Source of the DNA: Variovorax sp. OAS795
GTDB taxonomy: Bacteria; Pseudomonadota; Gammaproteobacteria; Burkholderiales; Burkholderiaceae_C
Direction: 5' to 3'
DNA: 64,000 bases
Assembly: GCF_040546685.1 (NCBI RefSeq)
Contig: NZ_JBEPOH010000001.1
Coordinates: 3,658,001-3,722,000, forward strand
Shown here: in pieces, positions 23,691 to 31,390 of the stretch
Position numbering within the stretch: the stretch's first letter is position 1
Layout: every line of letters starts with the position of its first letter
Program-made: the position numbers and the translations under genes
The notes under the pieces: generated by a model
Seen by the model: only the letters and a program-made list of their open reading frames with translations
What the model was told of the DNA's origin: nothing
The model's database searches: none

Positions 23691-24668
23691 TCAGCGCGAA
23701 GCCTTGGGCGAGGGCCCGTAATTGTACCAATGCAGGAAATCGCCCCTGCGCTCGATGAAACCGTTGCCCACTTTGAGGTGGATCCGATGGCCGCGCGTGG
23801 TGCAGGCGCGAACCTGGTCCAGCAGTTGGTCGAGCTGCGCCGCGCTCGGCGCGCAGCCGTGCGCCTGCATGAGCCAGTGCCGCAGCACGTTGGCCTGCCG
23901 CGCGCGCGAAAGCGCCTGCAGGGCGCCCGTGCGCGGCGGATCGCCCACCGCGGCAAGGTCTTGCGCGGCGAGTTCGCCCAGCAGCTCCTGCGCCTGCGCC
24001 GCATGGCCGATGCTGCGCGCGAAGGTGGTGCGGAACTGGGGAAATGTGCGCGCCAGCGCGGGCAGCAGCACGGCGCGGATCCGGTTGCGGGTGTAGCGCT
24101 CGTTCTCGTTGGTCGGATCCTCGATCCACGGCAGGTCGAGATCCTTGAGCCACGCGCGGATGTCCGCGCCGGGCACGGCCAGCAGCGGCCGGTAAAGGTC
24201 GAGTCCGTGGCGCCGTGCACACGCGGGCATCGAAGCCAGGCCCGGAAGCCCGGCGCCCCTGGACAAGGCCAGCAAGAGCGTTTCGACCTGGTCGTCGGCA
24301 TGGTGCCCGAGAGCGACCGACTGGATGGCTCCGCCCGCTGCGCCCGCGCGGGCCATCGTTGCAAAGGCCTGGTAGCGGGCGCGTCGCGCCGCATCTTCGG
24401 GGCTGTCGCCAGGCGCATGCCTGGCATCGACGCGGTGCACCACCAGCGGCACACCGAGCCGTTCGCATACTTCAGCGCAATGCCGTTCGAAATCGTCGGC
24501 TGCGGCCTGCAGGCCATGGTGCACGTGGAAAGCCACCACCTGCCCCGGCCACACGGAAGCGCAGGCGGCCAGGAGGGCCGTGGAATCCGCGCCGCCGCTG
24601 AAGCCCACCGCCAGCGGCAGATGCGCCGGCTCGAACGCGGCCATCGCGCGTTCGAAGGCTTCGTTCAT
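23691..24668 (-). CDS. tilS: tRNA(Ile)-lysidine synthetase
   Basis: A 325-residue N-type ATP pyrophosphatase that makes lysidine at C34 of tRNA-Ile(CAU). The PP-loop is FSGGADSTALLA (~residues 23-34); LGHHADDQVETLLL and DPTNENERYTRNRIR are the following TilS signatures. It lacks the long C-terminal domain of the E. coli enzyme, as in many betaproteobacteria. It sits between accA and lysC on the same strand. Confidence 0.95.
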   Translation of the reverse strand: MNEAFERAMAAFEPAHLPLAVGFSGGADSTALLAACASVWPGQVVAFHVHHGLQAAADDFERHCAEVCERLGVPLVVHRVDARHAPGDSPEDAARRARYQAFATMARAGAAGGAIQSVALGHHADDQVETLLLALSRGAGLPGLASMPACARRHGLDLYRPLLAVPGADIRAWLKDLDLPWIEDPTNENERYTRNRIRAVLLPALARTFPQFRTTFARSIGHAAQAQELLGELAAQDLAAVGDPPRTGALQALSRARQANVLRHWLMQAHGCAPSAAQLDQLLDQVRACTTRGHRIHLKVGNGFIERRGDFLHWYNYGPSPKASR

Positions 24669-24679
24669 GGGCCCCTTGC

Positions 24680-25660
24680 TTACCTGCCGTTGTCGGCCTT
24701 GGTGTCGTTGAAGCGCCCGTAGCTTTGCAGGCGTTCGTAGCGGCGCTCGAGCAATTCCTTGGGCTTCAGGTCGCTGACCTGGCGGAAGGCGTCGTTGAGC
24801 GCGCGCTTCAGAAATGCGGCCATCTGGCGATGGTCGCGGTGCGCGCCGCCAACCGGCTCATTGACGATCTTGTCGACGAGACCCAGCGCCTTGAGGCGGT
24901 GCGCCGTGATGCCCAGGGCATCGGCCGCCTCCTGCGCCTTGTCGCTGGTCTTCCAGAGAATGGAGGCGCAGCCTTCGGGGCTGATGACCGAGTAGATGGA
25001 GTACTGGAGCATCACGAGCTGGTCGCCGACCGAGATGGCCAACGCGCCGCCGGAACCGCCCTCGCCGATGATGGTGACGATGATGGGCACTTCGAGCTGC
25101 GCCATCTCGAAGATGTTGCGGCCGATGGCTTCGGACTGGCCGCGCTCCTCGGCATCGATGCCCGGGTAGGCGCCCGGCGTGTCGACGAAGGTGAAGACGG
25201 GCAGCTTGAACTTCTCGGCCGTCTTCATGAGGCGCAGGGCCTTGCGGTAGCCCTCGGGCTTGCTCATGCCGAAGTTGCGCGCGGTGCGCTCCCGGGTGTC
25301 GCGGCCCTTCTGGTGGCCCAGCACCATGCACGGCGTGCCATTGAAGCGCGCGAGGCCGCCCACGATGGAGAGGTCGTCGGCAAAGTGCCGGTCGCCATGC
25401 AGTTCGACGAAATCGGTGAAGATCTCGTTGACGTAGTCGAGCGTGTAGGGGCGTTCCGGATGCCGCGCGATCTTGGTGATCTGCCAGGGCGTCAGGTCGC
25501 TGTAGATGTCTTTGGTGAGCTGCTGGCTCTTCTTGCCGAGCTGGTCGATTTCCTCCGAGATGTCGACCGCCGATTCGGTCTGTACATAGCGCAGTTCTTC
25601 GATCTTGGATTCGAGTTCAGCAATGGGCTGCTCGAAGTCGAGGAAGGTTCGTTTCGCCAA
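24680..25660 (-). CDS. accA: Acetyl-CoA carboxylase carboxyltransferase alpha subunit
   Basis: A 326-residue subunit that, with AccD, transfers carboxyl from biotin to acetyl-CoA for fatty-acid synthesis. It begins with the coiled [19 protein letters not shown] region and contains [28 protein letters not shown] and [12 protein letters not shown] of the carboxyltransferase fold. There is no ATG near the conserved start; the TTG at 25660 follows AGGAGA at good spacing and gives [12 protein letters not shown], so it was chosen. Confidence 0.95.
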   Translation of the reverse strand: MAKRTFLDFEQPIAELESKIEELRYVQTESAVDISEEIDQLGKKSQQLTKDIYSDLTPWQITKIARHPERPYTLDYVNEIFTDFVELHGDRHFADDLSIVGGLARFNGTPCMVLGHQKGRDTRERTARNFGMSKPEGYRKALRLMKTAEKFKLPVFTFVDTPGAYPGIDAEERGQSEAIGRNIFEMAQLEVPIIVTIIGEGGSGGALAISVGDQLVMLQYSIYSVISPEGCASILWKTSDKAQEAADALGITAHRLKALGLVDKIVNEPVGGAHRDHRQMAAFLKRALNDAFRQVSDLKPKELLERRYERLQSYGRFNDTKADNGR

Positions 25661-25676
25661 CGTCTTCTCCTGTTGT

Positions 25677-26327
25677 TCAGTATGCGACCGGTACCGGGTC
25701 GAGCGAGCGCCAAATATACCAAGTCGCAACGCTGCAATAAGGCGCCCACGCCACGGCCACCTCACGGGCATCGCTGCGGCTCACGGGATCGCCCGAAAAA
25801 TAATTCACGCTGATGCCGTTGAGCAGGCCGAGGTCGTCGACCGGCAGCACGTTGGGGCGCATCAGGTGGAAGATGAGGAACATTTCGGCCGTCCAGCGGC
25901 CGATGCCGCGGATGGCGACGAGTTCATCGATGATGAGTTCGTCCGACATGTCCTTCCAGGCATCGACGTGCACCGCGCCGGAGTCGAAATGGATGGCCAG
26001 GTCGACCAGGTACTCGACCTTGCGGGCCGAGAGCCCCGCCCCGCGCATGTCGTCGACCTTGAGCTTGAGCACGTTGCTGGGCGTCATCTTTCGCGGCAGC
26101 GCAGCAAACTTGTCCCAGACCGATTGCGCCGCCTTCACCGAAATCTGCTGGCCGACGATGCTGCGTGCCAGCGTGGTGAATGCATCGCCGCGCGACTCGA
26201 GGCAGGCATCGCCGAACTTCGGGATCAGCCGCTTCATCACGCGGTCTTTCTTGGCCAGGTGCTTGCAGGCCTCTTCCCAATAGTCCGGCGTGTAGATCTG
26301 GATCGCCGGATTTTTTGAAGCGGGCAT
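25677..26327 (-). CDS. DNA-3-methyladenine glycosylase II-type HhH-GPD enzyme
   Basis: A 216-residue base-excision glycosylase of the AlkA/HhH-GPD superfamily. The helix-hairpin-helix is [18 protein letters not shown], followed by the Pro/Asp loop [10 protein letters not shown] carrying the catalytic Asp. [19 protein letters not shown] is the family helix near residue 65. No iron-sulphur cysteines, as expected for AlkA-type enzymes. The ATG at 26327 gives [17 protein letters not shown]. It lies 17 nt from cysS and directly before accA. Confidence 0.9.
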   Translation of the reverse strand: MPASKNPAIQIYTPDYWEEACKHLAKKDRVMKRLIPKFGDACLESRGDAFTTLARSIVGQQISVKAAQSVWDKFAALPRKMTPSNVLKLKVDDMRGAGLSARKVEYLVDLAIHFDSGAVHVDAWKDMSDELIIDELVAIRGIGRWTAEMFLIFHLMRPNVLPVDDLGLLNGISVNYFSGDPVSRSDAREVAVAWAPYCSVATWYIWRSLDPVPVAY

Positions 26328-26344
26328 GGGATTCGTGGTTCCGT

Positions 26345-27721
26345 TCACTGCGCCGCGGCCCAGGTGGTGCCCGTGGGCGAATCCTTGAGCACGATGCCCT
26401 CTGCCAGCAGGTCGGCGCGGATGCGGTCGGCCTCGGCGAAGTTCTTCGCGGCCTTGGCGGCTGCGCGGGCATCGATGCGGGCCTGGATCGTGGCTTCGTC
26501 CAGCGTGGCACCCGCGCGCAGGAAGCCCGTCGGATCGCTCTGGAGGATATTGAGGCAGCCGCCCAATGCCTTCAGCAACCCCGCCTGTGCCGCAGAGCGC
26601 GTCCGGTTCACCTCGCCGGCCAGGTCGAACAGCACGGCAACCGCTTCGGGCGTGGCGAGGTCTTCGTCCATCGCGGCCTTGAAGCGGGCCGCATACGGGT
26701 CGCTCCAATCGATGCCCACGTCCGCGGGCGCGACCAGGTCGAGCGCCGTGTAGAGCCGCTTGAGCGAATTGCGTGCGTCGTCCAGATGCACGTCGCTGTA
26801 GTTGAGCGGACGGCGGTAGTGCGCCCGCACCACGAAGAACCGGATGGTCTCGGCATCGTACTTCTTGAGCACATCGCGGATCAGGAAGAAGTTGCCCAGG
26901 CTCTTGGACATCTTCTCGTTGTCGGTCACGATGAAGCCGTTGTGCATCCAGTAGTTGGCCAGCGGCTTGCCGGTCGCGCCTTCGCTCTGCGCGATTTCAT
27001 TCTCGTGATGCGGGAACTGCAGGTCTTCGCCGCCGCCATGGATGTCGAGCGTTTCGCCGAGCAGTTCGCAGGCCATGGCCGAGCATTCGATGTGCCAGCC
27101 GGGGCGGCCCGGTCCGAACTCGCTGGCCCACTTCACCTCGTCGGGTTCGCTGGCCTTTGCGCTCTTCCAGAGCACGGGGTCGAGCGGGTCGTCCTTGCCG
27201 TCGAGCACGGCCACGCGCTCGCCGGCATGCAGCTCGTCGATGGACTTGCCGCTGAGCTTGCCGTAGCCCGGGAACTTGCGAATCGCGTAGTTCACGTCGC
27301 CGTTGCCCGAGCGGTAGGCCAGGCCCTTCTGCTCGAGCGTGCCGATCATGGACAGCATCTGCGGGATGTAGTCGGTAGCGCGCGGCTCGTGCGTGGGACG
27401 CGCGATGCCGAGTGCGTCGGCGTCTTCATGCAGCGCATCGATCATGCGATCGGTGAGCGAACGGATGGTTTCGCCGTTCTCGACCGCGCGGCGGATGATC
27501 TTGTCGTCGATGTCGGTGATGTTGCGGACGTAGTTCACCTCGTAGCCGCTGGACTTGAGCCAGCGCTGCACCAGGTCGAACCCGATCATCGAGCGGGCAT
27601 GTCCCAGGTGGCAGAGATCGTAGACCGTCATGCCGCAAACGTACATGCGCACCTTGCCGGCTTGCAATGGGGAGAATTCCTCCAGTTCACGCGAGAGCGT
27701 GTTGTAGATGCGCAGACTCAT
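26345..27721 (-). CDS. cysS: Cysteinyl-tRNA synthetase
   Basis: A 458-residue class I synthetase. HIGH-type motif in [16 protein letters not shown] (with the first zinc Cys), later zinc ligands in HIECSAMA and the HHENE stretch, and the KMSKS motif EKMSKSLGN. The C-terminal anticodon-binding region is shorter and Ala-rich. Standard length. It starts the leftward cysS-alkA-accA-tilS-lysC run and diverges from the TPR gene. Confidence 0.97.
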   Translation of the reverse strand: MSLRIYNTLSRELEEFSPLQAGKVRMYVCGMTVYDLCHLGHARSMIGFDLVQRWLKSSGYEVNYVRNITDIDDKIIRRAVENGETIRSLTDRMIDALHEDADALGIARPTHEPRATDYIPQMLSMIGTLEQKGLAYRSGNGDVNYAIRKFPGYGKLSGKSIDELHAGERVAVLDGKDDPLDPVLWKSAKASEPDEVKWASEFGPGRPGWHIECSAMACELLGETLDIHGGGEDLQFPHHENEIAQSEGATGKPLANYWMHNGFIVTDNEKMSKSLGNFFLIRDVLKKYDAETIRFFVVRAHYRRPLNYSDVHLDDARNSLKRLYTALDLVAPADVGIDWSDPYAARFKAAMDEDLATPEAVAVLFDLAGEVNRTRSAAQAGLLKALGGCLNILQSDPTGFLRAGATLDEATIQARIDARAAAKAAKNFAEADRIRADLLAEGIVLKDSPTGTTWAAAQ

Positions 27722-27913
27722 GAGGCTCGGAAAGCGTCGCTTCGCGCACGTGCGGCACGGGCGAACGAGGGTGTATTTCAGGGGTGGCGGGACAGTGGCC
27801 GCGAGGGGTTGGACATGGCCCCTCGGCTACAATGCAGAGCAGTATAAACGGCAGCTGCCGTGTCCTTCCGGGTGTTTTCGAGGCCCGCATTTCCCCAATC
27901 CTGCCGAGGCTTC

Positions 27914-28504
27914 ATGAAGCACGTCGCGTTTCCAAAACTCTCCATCGCCTTCGCATTGCTTTTCAGCCTGTGGGGTTCGGCCGCGTATGCCAACGACTAC
28001 GACGACGTGAATGCGTTGCTGCGCCAGGGCAAGCCGAACGAGGCGCTTGCCAAGGCCGATGCCTACATCGCCGGCAAGCCGCGCGACCCGCAGATGCGCT
28101 TCCTGCGCGGCGTGATCCTCACCGAGCAGAAAAAGCAGAACGAGGCCATTGCCGCGTTCACGCAGCTCACGCAAGACTTTCCGGAACTGCCGGAGCCCTA
28201 CAACAACCTGGCCGCGCTCTACGCAGCGCAGAGCAAGTTCGACCAGGCGCGCGCAGCACTGGAGCAGGCACTCAAGCTCAACCCCAACTACGCCACCGCG
28301 CACGAGAACCTGGGTGACGTCTACGCCCGACTCGCAGCCCAGGAGTATGTGCGGGCGCAGCAGTTCGCCAGCACCAACGCCAGCGTCGGGCCCAAGCTCA
28401 CGCTGCTCCGCGAGATCTTCACGCCGAAGACCCAGGCCGACGCCGCGGTCCTGCCCGCGGCGCCGCCCGAGGTGCGCAAGCCGGTCGGCCGCGCAAGCAA
28501 GTAG
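27914..28504 (+). CDS. Exported tetratricopeptide-repeat protein
   Basis: A 196-residue protein with a signal peptide (MKHVAFPKLSIAFALLFSLW, cleavage probably after AAYA) and about three TPR-like repeats (DPQMRFLRGVILTEQKKQNE, LPEPYNNLAALYAAQSKFDQ, NYATAHENLGDVYARLAAQ). The C-terminal tail is Ala/Pro-rich and basic. The ATG at 27914 was chosen because the longer frame adds 18 residues in front of the signal peptide. Likely a periplasmic scaffold; partner unknown. Just upstream of two cyclophilin genes. Confidence 0.85.
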   Translation: MKHVAFPKLSIAFALLFSLWGSAAYANDYDDVNALLRQGKPNEALAKADAYIAGKPRDPQMRFLRGVILTEQKKQNEAIAAFTQLTQDFPELPEPYNNLAALYAAQSKFDQARAALEQALKLNPNYATAHENLGDVYARLAAQEYVRAQQFASTNASVGPKLTLLREIFTPKTQADAAVLPAAPPEVRKPVGRASK

Positions 28505-28589
28505 CCACCGGCGCTGCCTAGGCGCATTGCGCCGCGGCCGCTTGCATTGCCTTGCCGGCGCCCCACATCATTCGCACACGGAGCTTTTC

Positions 28590-29186
28590 TTGAAGACCCA
28601 AGCCTTTTTCCCGTCCGCACTTTTCAGCCGCCGCGCCGCCCTGGTGCTTGCATCGGCACTGGCCTTTGCCGGCGCCTCGCATGCGCAGGCCGGCCCCCGC
28701 GTGAAGCTCGACACTTCGGCCGGCGACATCCTGGTCGAGCTCGACCAGGCCAAGGCGCCCAAGACGGTCGAGAACTTCCTGCAGTACGTCAAGGACAAGC
28801 ACTACGACGGCACGGTGTTCCATCGCGTGATCGATGGCTTCATGATCCAGGGCGGCGGCTTCACGCCTGAAATGCAACAAAAGCCAACGCGCGCGCCCAT
28901 CGCCCTGGAGGCCGGCAACGGTCTCAAAAACGACCGCTACACCATCGCGATGGCCCGCACCGGCAACCCGAATTCGGCCACCTCGCAGTTCTTCATCAAC
29001 GTGAAGAACAACGACTCGCTCAACGCACCCAATCCCGACGGCTACGGCTACACCGTGTTCGGCCGCGTCGTGGGCGGCACCGAAGTGGTCGACAAGATCC
29101 GCGCCGTGCAAACCGGTAACAAGGGCGGCATGCAGAACGTGCCGCTCGAGCCCATCATCATCAAGTCCGCCACCCTGGCGAAGTAG
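28590..29186 (+). CDS. Periplasmic cyclophilin-type peptidyl-prolyl isomerase
   Basis: A 198-residue isomerase with a signal peptide (ALVLASALAFAGASHAQA) followed by a complete cyclophilin core: ENFLQYVKDKHYDGTVFHRV, FMIQGGGF, AMARTGNPNSATSQFFIN and YTVFGRVVGGTEVVD. No ATG fits; the TTG at 28590 with GGAG upstream gives the signal peptide. The next gene is its cytosolic paralogue, so the pair probably arose by duplication. Confidence 0.9.
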   Translation: MKTQAFFPSALFSRRAALVLASALAFAGASHAQAGPRVKLDTSAGDILVELDQAKAPKTVENFLQYVKDKHYDGTVFHRVIDGFMIQGGGFTPEMQQKPTRAPIALEAGNGLKNDRYTIAMARTGNPNSATSQFFINVKNNDSLNAPNPDGYGYTVFGRVVGGTEVVDKIRAVQTGNKGGMQNVPLEPIIIKSATLAK

Positions 29187-29216
29187 TTTCCGAACATCCG
29201 AAAGAAGGACTCCCTC

Positions 29217-29729
29217 ATGAGCAACCCCAAAATCGAACTCCACATCAAGAACTACGGCGTGATCACGCTCGAACTCGACGCCGCCAAGGCACCGAAGTCG
29301 GCCGAGAACTTCGTCAGCTATGTGAAGAACGGTCACTACGACAACACGGTGTTCCACCGCGTGATTCCCGGCTTCATGGTGCAAGGCGGCGGCTTCGAGC
29401 CCGGCATGAAGCAAAAGCCCACCGGCGCCGAGATCGAGAACGAAGCCAACAACGGCCTCAAGAACGACAACTACACCGTGGCGATGGCGCGCACGAGCGC
29501 GCCGCACTCGGCAACGGCCCAGTTCTTCATCAACGTGGCCGACAACGGGTTCCTGAACCACACCGCTCCCTCGGCCCAGGGCTGGGGCTACGCGGTGTTC
29601 GGCAAGGTCACCGGCGGTACCGACGTGGTCGACAAGATCAAGGCCGTGAAGACGGGCCGCAAGGGCTTCCATGACGACGTGCCGCTCGAAGACGTCGTGA
29701 TCGAAAAGGCCGTGGTCGTCTCGGAATAA
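29217..29729 (+). CDS. ppiB: Cytosolic cyclophilin-type peptidyl-prolyl isomerase B
   Basis: A 170-residue cyclophilin without a signal peptide. Conserved segments: [55 protein letters not shown] and [19 protein letters not shown]. The ATG at 29217 has an AAGGA site. It follows the periplasmic paralogue by 30 nt and precedes lpxH by 16 nt. Confidence 0.94.
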   Translation: MSNPKIELHIKNYGVITLELDAAKAPKSAENFVSYVKNGHYDNTVFHRVIPGFMVQGGGFEPGMKQKPTGAEIENEANNGLKNDNYTVAMARTSAPHSATAQFFINVADNGFLNHTAPSAQGWGYAVFGKVTGGTDVVDKIKAVKTGRKGFHDDVPLEDVVIEKAVVVSE

Positions 29730-29745
29730 AGAAGGCGCGCGCGGC

Positions 29746-30528
29746 ATGGGCACCGACGTCGCGGCACCTGCGGCTTTCAGGGAGCTGCTCGCCCCGCCCG
29801 CATGGCGCACCGTCGACCTGATATCCGACCTGCACCTGCAGGCCGGTGAGCCCGCCACCTTCGAGGCCTGGCGCGGCTACCTGCAGACCACGCCGGCCGA
29901 CGCGCTGGTCATCCTCGGCGACCTGTTCGAGGTGTGGGTGGGCGATGACGCCGCCGCCCTGCCCGGCTTCGAGGCCGAGTGCGCAGAACTGCTGCGCCGC
30001 ACGGCCGAGCGGTTGCCGGTGTACTTCATGCACGGCAACCGCGACTTTCTCGTCGGCCCGGCGCTCGCGGCCCAAAGCGGCTTCACGCTGCTGGACGACC
30101 CCACGGTGCTGGTGCTGCACGGTGAACGCTGGCTTCTGAGCCACGGCGACATTCTTTGCCTGGACGACACCGACTACCTCGCGTTTCGCGCCCAGGTGCG
30201 CACGCCCGAATGGCAGGCGGCGTTCCTCGCGCGGCCGCTGGCCGAGCGCCGCGCGCTGGCGCGCTCCATGCGCGCTCAAAGCGAAGACCGCAAGCGCGAC
30301 CCCTCGGCGCGCTGGGCCGACGTGGACGGCGGCGCCGCCCGCCAGTGGCTCGGCCAGGCGCGCGCCCGAACGCTGGTGCACGGCCACACGCACCGCCCCG
30401 CAGATCACGACCTGGGAGACGGCCTCAGGCGCCTGGTGCTGAGCGACTGGGACGCCGCGGCCCATCCGCCGCGTGCGCAACTGCTGTGCCTTTCCCCGGC
30501 CGGCGCGCAGCGCGTCGACCTGCGTTAG
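29746..30528 (+). CDS. lpxH: UDP-2,3-diacylglucosamine diphosphatase
   Basis: A 260-residue metallophosphoesterase that makes lipid X in lipid A synthesis. The metal-binding motifs are in order: LISDLHL, LGDLFEVWVGDD, HGNRDF, LSHGD and HGHTHRPA. The N-terminus has ~20 extra residues before the first motif. Runs with the cyclophilin genes and is 8 nt from mtfA. It acts at the cytoplasmic face of the inner membrane. Confidence 0.94.
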   Translation: MGTDVAAPAAFRELLAPPAWRTVDLISDLHLQAGEPATFEAWRGYLQTTPADALVILGDLFEVWVGDDAAALPGFEAECAELLRRTAERLPVYFMHGNRDFLVGPALAAQSGFTLLDDPTVLVLHGERWLLSHGDILCLDDTDYLAFRAQVRTPEWQAAFLARPLAERRALARSMRAQSEDRKRDPSARWADVDGGAARQWLGQARARTLVHGHTHRPADHDLGDGLRRLVLSDWDAAAHPPRAQLLCLSPAGAQRVDLR

Positions 30529-30536
30529 CGCGGCCC

Positions 30537-31328
30537 ATGTTCAAGTGGCTGCGCCGGCTGCGCGCCCTGCCCCCGATTCCGGAGAACGCCTGGCACGCCA
30601 CGCTCGCGCGCTACGCTTTTCTCAGCGCGTTGCCCGAGGACGCGCAGCAGCGCCTGCGCACGCTGGCGGCCGAATTCCTGCGCGACAAGGAATTCCATGG
30701 CACGCAGGGTTTCGTCATCACCGACGAGGTGGCGCTGGCGATTGCCGCACAGGCGGTGCTGCCGGTCCTGAACCTGAAGGGAGGGCTGGACTGGTACGAC
30801 GATTTCGTCGGCATCGTGGTGCATCCTTCCGAGGTGGTCGCGCGCCGCAAGATCGTCGACGATGCGCAGGTAGTTCATGAATACGACGAGGTTGTGGCCG
30901 GCGAGGCCATGGACCGCGGCCCGGTGATGCTGAGCTGGCAGGACGTGCTCGCGAGCAGCGTCACGGCCGATGGCGGCTACAACGTCGTGATCCATGAGTT
31001 CGCCCACAAGATCGACATGCGCGGCGGCGATGCCGACGGCTGTCCGCCGCTGCCGCCCGGCTTCGCGGGCAAGCGCACTGCGCGCGAATCGCGCGCCGCG
31101 TGGCTCGCCGTGCTGCAGCCGGCGTACGAGGACTTTCGCGAGAAGACGATTCTTGCCGACCGCTTCGGCACCGAGCGTCCCTGGCTCGACGACTACGGCG
31201 CGGTGTCGATCAGTGAATTTTTTGCCGTGGCGTGCGAGGCCTACTTCGTGAATCGCGAGGCCTTTGCGCGGGACTTCCCCTCGGTGCTGGCGCTGTTCGA
31301 CGAATTCTTCGGACGCAACCTGGCCTGA
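30537..31328 (+). CDS. mtfA: MtfA-type zinc-dependent peptidase (M90)
   Basis: A 263-residue protein. The zinc-binding motif is VVIHEFAHKID (HExxH), with a downstream Glu-containing stretch (VSISEFFAVACEAYFVN) supplying the third ligand. In E. coli MtfA binds Mlc and affects glucose PTS expression; in this lineage, without a known Mlc, the role is uncertain. ATG at 30537 gives MFKWLRRLRALPPIPENAW. A bidirectional terminator follows. Confidence 0.92.
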   Translation: MFKWLRRLRALPPIPENAWHATLARYAFLSALPEDAQQRLRTLAAEFLRDKEFHGTQGFVITDEVALAIAAQAVLPVLNLKGGLDWYDDFVGIVVHPSEVVARRKIVDDAQVVHEYDEVVAGEAMDRGPVMLSWQDVLASSVTADGGYNVVIHEFAHKIDMRGGDADGCPPLPPGFAGKRTARESRAAWLAVLQPAYEDFREKTILADRFGTERPWLDDYGAVSISEFFAVACEAYFVNREAFARDFPSVLALFDEFFGRNLA

Positions 31329-31342
31329 CCGTTTCCGGCAAT

Positions 31343-31371
31343 AAAAAAAGCGCCCCTCAGGGGCGCTTTTT
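31343..31371. terminator. Bidirectional terminator between mtfA and the DUF349 gene
   Basis: An A-run, the palindrome GCGCCCC-TCA-GGGGCGC and a T-run form a symmetrical hairpin between two convergent genes, so it can stop transcription from both sides. Confidence 0.93.
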
Positions 31372-31390
31372 ACCGGCCGGCGCAACCCGC

